A stretch of 12,491 nt of DNA from Psychrilyobacter sp. (GCA_023145315.1 JAGLEA010000043.1:1-12491); one strand, 5' to 3'. Shown: positions 1 to 7,879, counted from the first letter of the stretch. Made by a program: numbers and translations. The notes: generated from the sequence alone by a model not told the origin.

Positions 1-3
1 AAG

Positions 4-9
4 TATAAT
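4..9 (+). promoter_or_regulatory. Possible -10 box (TATAAT) just upstream of the AraC-family gene
   Basis: A perfect TATAAT sits 6 bases before the Shine-Dalgarno site of the AraC-family gene. Any -35 box would lie outside the window. If it is a real -10, transcription would start around base 14-17, at or just before the ribosome binding site, giving an almost leaderless message. In DNA this AT-rich a chance match is quite possible. Confidence 0.35.
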
Positions 10-15
10 ATAGAT

Positions 16-22
16 GAGGTGA
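16..22 (+). promoter_or_regulatory. Ribosome binding site that fixes the AraC-family start at 28
   Basis: GAGGTGA lies 5 bases before ATG at 28. An in-frame GTG at 19 would extend the protein by 3 residues, but that GTG is part of this Shine-Dalgarno sequence, so the ATG is the better start. Confidence 0.8.
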
Positions 23-27
23 AAATT

Positions 28-1278
28 ATGCATGCAGATACTATCACAAATTTTGAAAATTTAATAAAAAAATCTAATAAAAATCTATATTATGACTATT
101 TTAAAGTTATGGACCTATATAAATTTTTAAATAGCAATACGGATAAGTTTACCGAGAGTGATCATCTTACTATATTATCTTTTTATTACGAATTATTATT
201 AGGAGAAACTACAGATTTTTCTGGTTTTTTAAATAAAAAAGAACCTTTCATATTTCCCGATGATTCTCGACGTGAGAAAGCTTTTCGATTATCATTAGAA
301 TATTTTAGTTTTAGAAATATTTTAGGATTCAATCACAGTAAAAGTATAGAGTATATTCTTAAAGATGTTTCTTCCTATCCAGAAGTACTTATTAAATTTT
401 TTATAGAAAACTCTAGAATGGTAGAGGAAGTTTTTCATTTTAATCAACATCTTTTTAAAGATTCTATTGAAACTATTGAAAATAAAGAATTTTACCAGAT
501 ATATAGTGATTCTTTGTGTGATGTTATAGTAATAAATAAGAACTTTTTTGAAACTATTTCTCCATCTTTTTTTTCTCGTGATGGTCTAATTATTAGATTT
601 TGTAACTATGGACAAGTTGGCTTTCAAAAAGATTCTATTATCTTAAATGAAAAAGAAGCTCTCATTTCAAAGGGAATTCCTCTTGGAAACTACAAAGTAT
701 TTACTAAAGACATTAGCTATGTTACTTTACACATAAAGAAAAAATTCTTTAAAGAGTTTAATATAGAACTTCCTAACTATCTCTTGAAAAAGGTAGCATG
801 GAAGCTAAGTAAAGACTCTTTAAAAACTTTAAATAAAATCAGCACATTTAAAAATCCTAATATTATTACTCTAAAATTTATCAGTGAAATGATTCTTATT
901 TTATTAGAAGAGAATAAAACTCTTACAGTAGAGTCCTTACATGATCCAATTCTAATCTCTATTATAGAGTATGTTAACGAGCACTTAGAAGAACATATCT
1001 CTATCTCATTTCTTCAAAAAGAGTTTGGTATTAATAAAAACATTTTAAATAATTTATTTAAGAATAATTTTGAAGTTTCTACTTCTAAGTACATTTTAAA
1101 TAAAAAATTAGAATACTCATCTACACTTCTTTTAGAAACCAATCTATCTATTACTGATATCTCTGTAAAATTAAATTTCTCTAATGTAAGTAAGTTTTCA
1201 TCATACTTTAAAAGTAAGTTTTTACTGACACCACTACAATTTAAAAAGAAATTTGAAATTCTATCAAAAAAAGGATGA
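28..1278 (+). CDS. AraC/XylS-family transcriptional regulator with a long unrecognised N-terminal region
   Basis: This 416-residue protein ends in an AraC-type double helix-turn-helix domain (about residues 302-410). The first recognition helix is near ISISFLQKEFGINKNILN and the second near the segment starting SITDISVKLNFSN, followed by the usual F..YFK.KF..TP..FK ending. This part binds DNA. The first 300 residues are rich in Phe, Tyr, Ile and Lys; residues 155-250 could be a cupin-like or other sensor fold, but I recognise no motif. The start at 28 follows from the Shine-Dalgarno site; an upstream GTG at 19 lies inside that site. The gene is alone on the plus strand and converges on the cofactor operon, so position alone does not make it that operon's regulator. 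Its targets and inducer are unknown. The family call is firm; the role of the N-terminal half is open. Confidence 0.88.
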   Translation: MHADTITNFENLIKKSNKNLYYDYFKVMDLYKFLNSNTDKFTESDHLTILSFYYELLLGETTDFSGFLNKKEPFIFPDDSRREKAFRLSLEYFSFRNILGFNHSKSIEYILKDVSSYPEVLIKFFIENSRMVEEVFHFNQHLFKDSIETIENKEFYQIYSDSLCDVIVINKNFFETISPSFFSRDGLIIRFCNYGQVGFQKDSIILNEKEALISKGIPLGNYKVFTKDISYVTLHIKKKFFKEFNIELPNYLLKKVAWKLSKDSLKTLNKISTFKNPNIITLKFISEMILILLEENKTLTVESLHDPILISIIEYVNEHLEEHISISFLQKEFGINKNILNNLFKNNFEVSTSKYILNKKLEYSSTLLLETNLSITDISVKLNFSNVSKFSSYFKSKFLLTPLQFKKKFEILSKKG

Positions 1279-1294
1279 TTAATTCATCCTTTTT
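1268..1294. terminator. Two-way terminator shared by the AraC-family gene and the cofactor operon
   Basis: AAAAAGGATGA (1268-1278) pairs with TCATCCTTTTT (1284-1294) around a 5-base loop, giving an 11-bp stem with A/T tails. It reads as an intrinsic terminator on either strand. The left arm includes the stop codon of the AraC-family gene, and the right arm ends 2 bases beyond the MOSC stop codon. Confidence 0.88.
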
Positions 1295-1296
1295 AA

Positions 1297-1740
1297 TTAT
1301 AAAAGTTCTATTGTATCTCCAGCTTTTATCTCGCCATCTTGTAAAATCTTAGTAAATATTCCTTCTCTAGGCATTACGCAATCTCCTACTAGTGCTCTTA
1401 TCTCACACCCAACATGACACTCTTTCCCTATTTGTGTAACCTCTTGAATTGTTGTTCCAATTTTTAATCTTGTTCCAATAGGTAGTTCATAGAGTACGAT
1501 CCCCTCTGTTGTTAAATTTTCTGCAAATTTTCCAGTACAAAACCCTATTCCTGTTAAATCTCCTACTTTATCTATACTTTTATTATCTAACAAACTTACT
1601 TGCCTATGCCATTCTCCTGCATGAGCATCTCCTACTAATCCATGATTAACTTTAAAATGACCTACTTCAATCGGTTTTTTTACAACACCTTTTGTCTCAC
1701 TAATATTAACAGCAATAATCTTTCCAATTATTTTAATCAT
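1297..1740 (-). CDS. MOSC-domain protein, last gene of the cofactor operon
   Basis: This 147-residue protein is a stand-alone MOSC domain, the beta-barrel fold found at the C-terminus of Moco sulfurases and in YiiM/YuaD-type proteins. Visible marks are VNHGLVGDAHAG (32-42), the FAENLTTEG signature (72-80) and the Cys-rich GKECHVGCEIR segment (106-115) with Cys108, Cys112 and, further on, Cys121 in GDCVMPREGIF. By family analogy Cys108 is the candidate sulfur carrier or metal ligand. Short MOSC proteins with this ending commonly accompany molybdenum cofactor genes in anaerobes and are thought to act on the cofactor, but the exact reaction is not established. Its ATG overlaps the TGA of the upstream gene (ATGA, 1737-1740), and its GGAGGG ribosome site lies within that gene, so translation is probably coupled. 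It has no signal peptide, so it is cytoplasmic. Confidence 0.88.
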   Translation of the reverse strand: MIKIIGKIIAVNISETKGVVKKPIEVGHFKVNHGLVGDAHAGEWHRQVSLLDNKSIDKVGDLTGIGFCTGKFAENLTTEGIVLYELPIGTRLKIGTTIQEVTQIGKECHVGCEIRALVGDCVMPREGIFTKILQDGEIKAGDTIELL

Positions 1741-3590
1741 ATTTTATACCCTCCAATCTTATTAATTATTTTTTTAAATTTCTCTGATCTTATATACTCT
1801 ATAAACTTCACAACTTTTTCATCTTCTAAACTTTCCTTTAAAATTGCAAAGTCATAATCTTCATACCCAATAGGTATAAAATCTAACTCCAATATCTCAG
1901 CTGCTGACCGTACTCCTAATGTTATATCTGAACTCCCTGTTTTAACAGATATTGCTGCTGCTAGATGTGTTGTAGCCTCCCTATCATACCCTATGATCTT
2001 GTCGCTACTTATGTTTGATTCTCCTAATTTATAATCTAACAATATTCTAGTTCCTGCTCCTCGCTGTCTATTCATAAACATTAGTTTTTTTTCAACTAGG
2101 TCCTCTAATTTTTTTATTTTTTTAGGATTCCCCTTAGGTATAATTAAACCCTGTTCTCGCTTTATACCTTTGATTAGATAAACATCATTATTTGGAAAGT
2201 ATTTTTTCAAGATTTCAATATTATATGTCCCTGTTTTTTCGTCTAAAATATGGATAGGTGCTATTGTAGTTTCCTTCTTTTTCAGTGATAATATCCCACC
2301 AAAACTTCCTACATGTGCTATAGATAATTTCACTTCCTCTGAAATTCTATCCATTATAGGATCATTGCTACCCATAACTACTATTGATTTTTTAATTAGT
2401 GAGAGTGGTTTCAATAAACGTATTTTAACTTCTTCTCCAAGATTATATCCTTCTCTATTTTTTTCTATTTCCAATATTCCATCTGCTTTTACAAGACTCA
2501 TACTAACACCTGCTCCACGATTTAATGGGGTAGCGATTAGTTTCCCCTGTACTTCTCCAAGAGTCATCCTTATATATTCCTTGTGTTTCAAAGATGAAAA
2601 TATTTTTTTTGATAGAGTTGCTAATATCAGATCATCTTTTTTATCCTCTTGCTTTAGCATATTTTTTAATAATGATTTCACAAATTCTTCAAAAACAAAA
2701 TATGAAGATACAGGGTATCCAGGAATTCCAATAACAGGCTTATTCTTTATAAATCCTAATATTGTAGGTTTACCTGGTTTAATAGCTATTCCATGAACTA
2801 AAACTTCTCCTAATTCCTCTATTAGAGCCCGAGTATAATCATGTGTTCCAGCTGATGAGCCGGCATTAATAATAATAATATCATTTTTTGATACTGCATC
2901 TAAAATATTTTCTCTTAGAAGTTTTTTTTCATCTCTTACAGGTGAATACCTATGTGGCTCACCACCATATGTGGTTACCAGTGCTTCAAACATTCTAGAA
3001 TTAGAATCTATAATATCGCCTACTTTAAGATCTTTATAACTTTCTACTATCTCGCTACCAGTAGGAATTATACCCACTCTAGGTTTTTTTATCACTTCTA
3101 TCTCAAATATCCCACCTGAAAATAATGCTCCTATGTCTTCTGGTCTAATTGTGTGATTTGATGGCAGAATTATATCACTTTTTATTATGTCCTCACCTAT
3201 ATTTCTTATATGTTGATATGGATATGCAGATTTAATTATTTTTATGTTACCATCTAGCAACTCTTCTACTTCCTCTATCATTATCACAGCATCAAACTCA
3301 CCTTTAATAGGATTACCTGTATTTACATACAAAAATTCTTTGTTGTTTCTCAAAATCACAGGAGTTGTTTCCGAGGCTCCCTCTGTATCACATGATCTAA
3401 CAAGTATTCCATCCATAGCAGCTGCATTATAATTAGGAGATGATACCTTAGCTGTAACAAATGATGACGTAACCCTTCCCAAAGACTTCTCAGTAGGTAT
3501 AGTTTCTTTTTTTTCATATATTTTTATTTTATCAAAAAATAATGGCTTAGTTTCCTCTAAACTTATGTTATCTATATATATATTTCTCAC
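1737..3590 (-). CDS. MoeA-type molybdopterin molybdotransferase fused to a PBP-like ligand-binding domain
   Basis: This 617-residue cytoplasmic protein has two parts. Residues 1-395 form a full MoeA, which inserts metal into adenylylated molybdopterin. It shows NAAAMDG (55-61), GEDI (132-135), IPTGSEI (175-181), NAGSSAGTHDYT (242-253), IKPGKPTILG (270-279) and GIPGYPVSS (288-296), so the acidic positions expected of MoeA (Asp60, Asp134, Glu180, Asp251) are kept. Residues 400-617 resemble the periplasmic-binding-protein-like domain seen after MoeA or helix-turn-helix domains in other anaerobes. Its marks are GSFGGILSL (428-436), IAPIHILDEKTGTYN (443-457), NRQRGAGTR (507-515) and REATTHLAAAISVKTGSSD (537-555). 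It has no signal peptide, so this domain senses or carries a ligand inside the cell, perhaps molybdate or tungstate (inference). The start is GTG at 3590, with AAGGTAGG upstream and no nearby ATG. It follows moeA by 26 bases. The architecture is known; its ligand is not. Confidence 0.92.
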   Translation of the reverse strand: MRNIYIDNISLEETKPLFFDKIKIYEKKETIPTEKSLGRVTSSFVTAKVSSPNYNAAAMDGILVRSCDTEGASETTPVILRNNKEFLYVNTGNPIKGEFDAVIMIEEVEELLDGNIKIIKSAYPYQHIRNIGEDIIKSDIILPSNHTIRPEDIGALFSGGIFEIEVIKKPRVGIIPTGSEIVESYKDLKVGDIIDSNSRMFEALVTTYGGEPHRYSPVRDEKKLLRENILDAVSKNDIIIINAGSSAGTHDYTRALIEELGEVLVHGIAIKPGKPTILGFIKNKPVIGIPGYPVSSYFVFEEFVKSLLKNMLKQEDKKDDLILATLSKKIFSSLKHKEYIRMTLGEVQGKLIATPLNRGAGVSMSLVKADGILEIEKNREGYNLGEEVKIRLLKPLSLIKKSIVVMGSNDPIMDRISEEVKLSIAHVGSFGGILSLKKKETTIAPIHILDEKTGTYNIEILKKYFPNNDVYLIKGIKREQGLIIPKGNPKKIKKLEDLVEKKLMFMNRQRGAGTRILLDYKLGESNISSDKIIGYDREATTHLAAAISVKTGSSDITLGVRSAAEILELDFIPIGYEDYDFAILKESLEDEKVVKFIEYIRSEKFKKIINKIGGYKI

Positions 3591-3616
3591 AATATCAACC
3601 TACCTTATATTTTTTA

Positions 3617-4837
3617 TTAAAACTTATATACTTTAACTATACTTCCTTTTTCTAGGCCTTCAATGCTTTTATTTAAAATAATATATCCATTTGATTTTGT
3701 CATTAGTGTAATCATTCCTGACTTCCCAAATATCGGATCTATCACTATTTTATCACCTTCTAGTCTCCTACCTACCATTTGATATGTAGTTCTTCCAGGT
3801 GTTGTATGAATATTATGAGATAGTTCCCCATAATAAAAGTTTTCTTTCTCAGTTATAGAATATAGTTTTTCTACTAATTTTTTTACTATAACATTGAATA
3901 CTACGATAGAAGAAATAGGATGGCCAGGTAATCCAAAAATTAATTTTTCTCCTACTCTACCTACAATAGTAGGTTTACCTGGCTTTATAGAGATTCCATG
4001 AATAAAAACTTCACTATCATCTAATTCTAATATTACATCCTTTGTGTAATCGTAATTTCCAGCTGAGCTTCCACCTGAGATTAAAACTATATCTGAGATA
4101 TCTACAGATTTTTTTACTTCTTCTAATAAAATTGAATAGTCATCTTTTACTATTTTTTTTTCTACTATTACTCCAAATTTTTCTATTCCTAACGATAGCG
4201 CGTAGGAGTTTATGTCTCGAATCTTTCCTTTTGTATAGGGTTCACCCTCTCCTACTAGTTCATTACCTGTAGATATTATAGAAAATTTTAATTTTTTAAA
4301 TACAGGGACTTCATATATTCCCATTGATGCTAATACACCTACATTTTCAGGAGTTATTTTATCACCTTTTTTTAGAATAATCTCCCCTATTTTTATATCT
4401 TCACCTAAAAGCATTATATTTTCATTTTTGCTAACAGGCTTATGTATTAGTAGAGTATCTTCTAAGATTTCACAATACTCAATCATTATCATAGAGTCTG
4501 CATCTTGAGGAATCATTGCACCTGTTGGTACGTATATAGCCTCACCAGATTCTATTTTGTTTTTAGTATCTTCTCCCATATATACTTCACCTTTTATTGT
4601 GAAAAATGATGGAATTCCTTGGGAAGCCCCTTTAGATTCTTTAAACTTTATTGCATATCCATCTACTGTTGATCTATTAAATTCAGGTATATTTTCTTTC
4701 GATTTTATATCTTCGTATAATACTCTTCCAAGAGAATCTTCTAATTTTATTTTTTCTTTTTCTCCTTTTAATGTTGGTATTTTTTCAAAAATTAAATCTT
4801 CTATGTCTTCTATATCTGTTACTCTTAGAAATTCCAT
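3617..4837 (-). CDS. moeA: Molybdopterin molybdotransferase MoeA
   Basis: This 406-residue protein is the usual length for MoeA, which uses the adenylylated pterin made by MogA/MoaB and inserts molybdate or tungstate. Key segments are NRSTVDGYAI (54-63), VPTGAMIP (103-110), LLGEDI (143-148), ISTGNELV (188-195), SGGSSAGNYDYT (254-265), IKPGKPTIVG (284-293) and GLPGHPISS (302-310). The acidic residues expected for metal insertion are present (Asp59, Asp147, Glu193, Asp263). The loop reads GLPGHP where many MoeA proteins have GLPGNP. The C-terminal domain IV (about 335-406) is complete. ATG at 4837 is 2 bases after the tupC stop, and its AAGGAG site overlaps the end of tupC. A second, larger MoeA follows directly, so the operon carries a pair; sharing of work between molybdenum and tungsten is possible but unproven. 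Confidence 0.94.
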   Translation of the reverse strand: MEFLRVTDIEDIEDLIFEKIPTLKGEKEKIKLEDSLGRVLYEDIKSKENIPEFNRSTVDGYAIKFKESKGASQGIPSFFTIKGEVYMGEDTKNKIESGEAIYVPTGAMIPQDADSMIMIEYCEILEDTLLIHKPVSKNENIMLLGEDIKIGEIILKKGDKITPENVGVLASMGIYEVPVFKKLKFSIISTGNELVGEGEPYTKGKIRDINSYALSLGIEKFGVIVEKKIVKDDYSILLEEVKKSVDISDIVLISGGSSAGNYDYTKDVILELDDSEVFIHGISIKPGKPTIVGRVGEKLIFGLPGHPISSIVVFNVIVKKLVEKLYSITEKENFYYGELSHNIHTTPGRTTYQMVGRRLEGDKIVIDPIFGKSGMITLMTKSNGYIILNKSIEGLEKGSIVKVYKF

Positions 4838-4839
4838 AA

Positions 4840-5448
4840 TTAACTCCTTATTTTTTCAATAGTCACCTTTTTTCCTGGTAAATTCTTAAATATATTCTCA
4901 TCATGAGTCACAATAATAATTGTGTTGTTTTTATTTTTATATTTTTTTATAATTTCTATTAACTCTAATTTTGCTTCTTTATCTAAATTTGATGTTGGTT
5001 CATCTAAGAGTAATAATTTTGGTTTTGAGGCTAATCCTCTTACTATTGCAACTTTTTGCGTCTCTCCACTAGATAATTTTGAAGCTGCTATATCTTTAAA
5101 TTTTTCTATATCAAATATCTTTAAAAGTTTTTTAACTTTTTCATCGATTTTATCTATTTTTCTGATTTCTAAAGGATAACTAATATTCTTATAAACACTT
5201 TTTTTTAGCATATAGGGATTTGCGTCAATCAAAGATATCTCACTTGTCATAAAATTATTAGTTATTTTTCCTGTATAATCGCTAGTTACTCCAGATAAAA
5301 TATTTAAAAGTGTTGATTTCCCAGCACCATTAACTCCCAATAGATAGGTTACTTCACCTTTTTCAAACTCCATATATTTTATATCTAATATTTTTTTCCC
5401 GTGAAAACTTTTTTTTATTTTTTCTAATTTTATATTTTTATTTTGCAC
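4840..5448 (-). CDS. tupC: Tungstate ABC transporter ATP-binding protein
   Basis: This small (202-residue) ABC ATPase powers oxyanion uptake with the permease encoded just upstream. Walker A is GVNGAGKST (38-46), the signature is LSSGETQKV (125-133), Walker B is LLLLDEP (145-151), the D-loop is SNLD (153-156) and the H-loop histidine is His182. At the Q-loop, where VFQxPxLL is expected, it reads LIDANPYMLKKSV (73-85), so the usual glutamine seems to be replaced by Ala76 or Asp75. It lacks the extra C-terminal regulatory domain of ModC-type ATPases, as is common in TupC. The start is GTG at 5448, 1 base after the tupB stop, with a GAGGGGGA site inside tupB. The stop lies 2 bases before moeA. 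The substrate is inferred from the TupA and TupB neighbours; molybdate is also possible. Confidence 0.88.
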   Translation of the reverse strand: MQNKNIKLEKIKKSFHGKKILDIKYMEFEKGEVTYLLGVNGAGKSTLLNILSGVTSDYTGKITNNFMTSEISLIDANPYMLKKSVYKNISYPLEIRKIDKIDEKVKKLLKIFDIEKFKDIAASKLSSGETQKVAIVRGLASKPKLLLLDEPTSNLDKEAKLELIEIIKKYKNKNNTIIIVTHDENIFKNLPGKKVTIEKIRS

Positions 5449-5449
5449 C

Positions 5450-6145
5450 CTATAAATCCCCCTCTACCTTATGTACATATATAAAGTTATTTATAGTAAA
5501 TGTAATGATTACTAAGATGATTCCAAAAGCAATCCCTGTAGAGTAATCTCCCATAGAATTTAGCATAGATATTGAAGTGGTCATTACACGAGTAGACCCC
5601 TTTAAGTTTCCACCAACTATCATTACCGCTCCTACCTCTGTAATTGCTCTAGAAAAACACGTAATAATAATGATTAATAGTTCTTCTTTTAATTCTGATA
5701 AGATAAGAAACATACGATCTATCCAGTTACCACCTAGGATTTTTCCAACTCTATTTATTTTTCTTGCTTTTGATCTACTCAAAGTATACGTTAGACTTAG
5801 ACACAGTGGAAAAATTAAAAAAGATTGTGCTATAATAATCGCAGTAGGAGTATATAGAAGTTCCAAAAAACCTAAAAGTGAATTTCTTGATAATAATATT
5901 GCTATAAGCAGCCCTACTACAACAGATGGAACACCCATCAAAGAAAATATAACTCTAGCAAATATTACATCTCCTTTAAAGTTTTTTAAACCTAGTTTTA
6001 GTCCTAGGGGTATACAAATTAATGAAATTATTAAAGTTGACAAAAAAGCTACTCCTACAGATAGAGAGATAACTTGATATAGCTCACTATCTAATGATAT
6101 TATTAATTGAAATGCTCTTATAAAGCCATCTAATATATAGTTCAT
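5450..6145 (-). CDS. tupB: Tungstate ABC transporter permease
   Basis: This 231-residue inner-membrane protein belongs to the MetI-like ABC permease fold. Hydrophobic segments lie near residues 25-50, 60-86, 97-122, 154-176 and 200-224. The cytoplasmic coupling segment reads SRAITEVGAVMIVGGNLKG (165-183) and continues STRVMTTSI, which is characteristic of TupB rather than ModB. The first loop has GVPSVVVGLL (71-80), typical of the same family. It passes tungstate (or molybdate) from TupA into the cell, driven by TupC. ATG at 6145 follows the tupA stop by 15 bases and has an AAGGA site. The order tupA-tupB-tupC is the usual one for this transporter. Confidence 0.93.
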   Translation of the reverse strand: MNYILDGFIRAFQLIISLDSELYQVISLSVGVAFLSTLIISLICIPLGLKLGLKNFKGDVIFARVIFSLMGVPSVVVGLLIAILLSRNSLLGFLELLYTPTAIIIAQSFLIFPLCLSLTYTLSRSKARKINRVGKILGGNWIDRMFLILSELKEELLIIIITCFSRAITEVGAVMIVGGNLKGSTRVMTTSISMLNSMGDYSTGIAFGIILVIITFTINNFIYVHKVEGDL

Positions 6146-6160
6146 ATTTTTCCTTTTTTT

Positions 6161-6940
6161 CTATTCTACAATAAATAATGGTCTATTAAATTCGACCATT
6201 CCAAATTTTGATATTAAGTCTTTTGTTGTTTTTGAAGTTATCCATTTCATAAAAATAATTGCATTTTTATAATTTATATTTTTATTCTTATTTGGATTTA
6301 TAGTTATAATACTATATTCATTTATTAATTTTTTTCCCTTCTCTATCTTAATTTCTAACCCTAATTTATCTTTTAGATGTAGATAAGTAGCTATATCTGT
6401 CAATGTATAAGCTCTTTTCTCATTTGCTATATTTAGTGTTGCTGCCATTCCATTCCCACTTTCTAGATACCAATCAGATTTAGGAGTTATCTTAGACAAT
6501 TTCCATAGCTCTAACTCTTTTTTATTTGTTCCAGAGTCATCTCCCCTAGATATAAATATATATTTATTAGTAGAGATTCTAGTTAACACATCATCTAAAT
6601 TTCTATATGTCATATTATCTTTAGGACCAACAACAACAAATGAATTGTGCATAAATTGAATTCTGTCTATTCCGTGATTAGCTTTCATGAATTTTTGTTC
6701 AGATGTTTTAGCATGAACTAACAAAGCATCAACTTCTCCATCTTCTCCCATCTTTAATGCTTTTCCTGTACCTACAGCAACATATTTAACCTTAATCCCT
6801 GTTTCTTTTTCAAATGTTGGTAAGATATAGTCTAGCAATCCACTATCTCTAAGGCTCGTAGTTGTAGCTAATAATAGTTGATTAGAACTAGAGAAGCTAA
6901 GTGTTGAAATTAATATTATTAAAGTTAATATTTTTTTCAT
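6161..6940 (-). CDS. tupA: Tungstate-binding periplasmic protein
   Basis: This 259-residue protein is an extracytoplasmic oxyanion-binding protein with a signal peptide of about 18-19 residues (KK, hydrophobic core, then SFSSSN). The signal has no lipobox cysteine, so the mature protein is probably free in a periplasm, which argues for a two-membrane cell. TupA motifs are present in order: TTTSLRDSGLLDYILP (26-41), VGTGKAL (56-62), VDALLVHA (70-77), SRGDDSGTNKKE (131-142), SGNGMAATL (161-169) and YTLTD (178-182). The TTTS stretch and Arg132 in SRGDDSGT match the positions known to hold the oxyanion in TupA proteins; the arginine has been linked to tungstate selectivity in a studied homologue. 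ATG at 6940 directly follows the moaA stop codon, and its GGAGGG site is inside moaA, only 4-5 bases away. Tungstate over molybdate is inferred from family membership. Confidence 0.93.
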   Translation of the reverse strand: MKKILTLIILISTLSFSSSNQLLLATTTSLRDSGLLDYILPTFEKETGIKVKYVAVGTGKALKMGEDGEVDALLVHAKTSEQKFMKANHGIDRIQFMHNSFVVVGPKDNMTYRNLDDVLTRISTNKYIFISRGDDSGTNKKELELWKLSKITPKSDWYLESGNGMAATLNIANEKRAYTLTDIATYLHLKDKLGLEIKIEKGKKLINEYSIITINPNKNKNINYKNAIIFMKWITSKTTKDLISKFGMVEFNRPLFIVE

Positions 6941-7879
6941 CTACCCTCCTATTTTGACCATATTTTTTTTTATATACTTTTCTTCTCCTAATTTATGCTC
7001 TTTTGGTTTCGTTAACATAATATTTTTTAGTTCTGTCAATGGATTTTTACTCTTTAATATTTTTAATAAATCGTATTCTATGTCCGAATGTAAACATAGC
7101 TTCAATTTACCTTCTGATGTGATTCTTATTCTATTACATGAACTACAGAATTTGTTTGAATTAGGAGATATAAATCCAACTTCCCCTTTTGAATTTGGAA
7201 GTTTATAAATCTTTGCTACATTTTCTTCCTTATATAGTTTTAAATCTTTATGTTTCTCCAATACTTCTTCAGCAGATAAATATTTTTCTTTCCCCCACTC
7301 AATATTGTCTCCCATAGACATCAATTCTATAAATCTTATTTGAACTTTTTTATCTCTTGTGAAATTTATAAAATTCTTTATTTCATCATTATTAAACTTG
7401 TTTATAAGAACACAATTTATCTTGATCGGAACCATCTCTAAGAGCTCTAATTCTCCTATAACTTCTAATACTTTATCTAAACCATCAACTCCTGTTATCT
7501 CTTTAAATTTACTTTTATTAAAAGTATCTAAACTTAAGTTTACTCTATTTAGTCCAGCATTTTTTAGTTCTAGTAAGTTTTTATTTAATAATAAACCATT
7601 AGTAGTCATAGTTATCTCTTCTATATTCTTTATTTTTTTTATATCTCTTATTATCTCTATTAGATCAGACCTCAATAATGGTTCCCCACCTGTCAATCTA
7701 ACTTTTTTTACTCCTAATTCAGAAAAAAGCTTTACTATCTCAATAATTTCGTCTTTAGAAATACTTTTTTTAGAATAATTTAATTCTCCATTTGGATTAC
7801 AATATTTACATCTAAAATTACAATCCTCTGTTATAGATATCCTCAAGTAATCTATATTTCTCTTATATGAATCTAACAT
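6941..7879 (-). CDS. moaA: GTP 3',8-cyclase MoaA (radical SAM)
   Basis: This 312-residue enzyme carries out the first step of molybdopterin synthesis, turning GTP into 3',8-cyclo-7,8-dihydro-GTP, in the cytoplasm. The radical SAM cluster is held by Cys20, Cys24 and Cys27 (CNFRCKYC). LTGGEPLLR (62-70) is the SAM-binding GGEP segment, and MTTNG follows at 91-95. The second, substrate-side cluster is held by Cys245, Cys248 and Cys262 (CSSC then 13 residues to Cys). The C-terminal double glycine (IGG) that MoaA needs for activity is intact. ATG at 7879 has a strong GAGGAG site and lies 24 bases after the HD-domain gene. The partner MoaC, which completes cyclic pyranopterin monophosphate, is not encoded in this window. 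Assignment is firm. Confidence 0.96.
   Translation of the reverse strand: MLDSYKRNIDYLRISITEDCNFRCKYCNPNGELNYSKKSISKDEIIEIVKLFSELGVKKVRLTGGEPLLRSDLIEIIRDIKKIKNIEEITMTTNGLLLNKNLLELKNAGLNRVNLSLDTFNKSKFKEITGVDGLDKVLEVIGELELLEMVPIKINCVLINKFNNDEIKNFINFTRDKKVQIRFIELMSMGDNIEWGKEKYLSAEEVLEKHKDLKLYKEENVAKIYKLPNSKGEVGFISPNSNKFCSSCNRIRITSEGKLKLCLHSDIEYDLLKILKSKNPLTELKNIMLTKPKEHKLGEEKYIKKNMVKIGG

Noticed and set aside
19..27. GTG start 3 codons upstream of the AraC-family ATG
   Set aside because: The GTG is part of the GAGGTGA ribosome site that sits at ideal distance from ATG 28.
28..1278. AraC-family protein as dedicated regulator of the tungstate operon
   Set aside because: It is convergent with the operon and far from its promoter at 8624-8653, so proximity does not support a regulatory link.
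2365..2796. Plus-strand open frame (143 codons) opposite the MoeA-PBP gene
   Set aside because: It is antisense to well-conserved MoeA motifs, and its product is low-complexity Ser/Ile/Phe-rich sequence with no recognisable domain.
5577..6077. Long plus-strand open frame (166 codons) opposite tupB
   Set aside because: It lies wholly antisense to a gene with clear TupB motifs, has no ribosome site and no family resemblance. It is a by-product of the codon bias on the other strand.
6954..7208. Homopolymer A/T runs suggesting frameshifts in the cofactor genes
   Set aside because: Every gene reads through its expected C-terminal motif, including the MoaA double glycine, so there is no sign of a broken frame.
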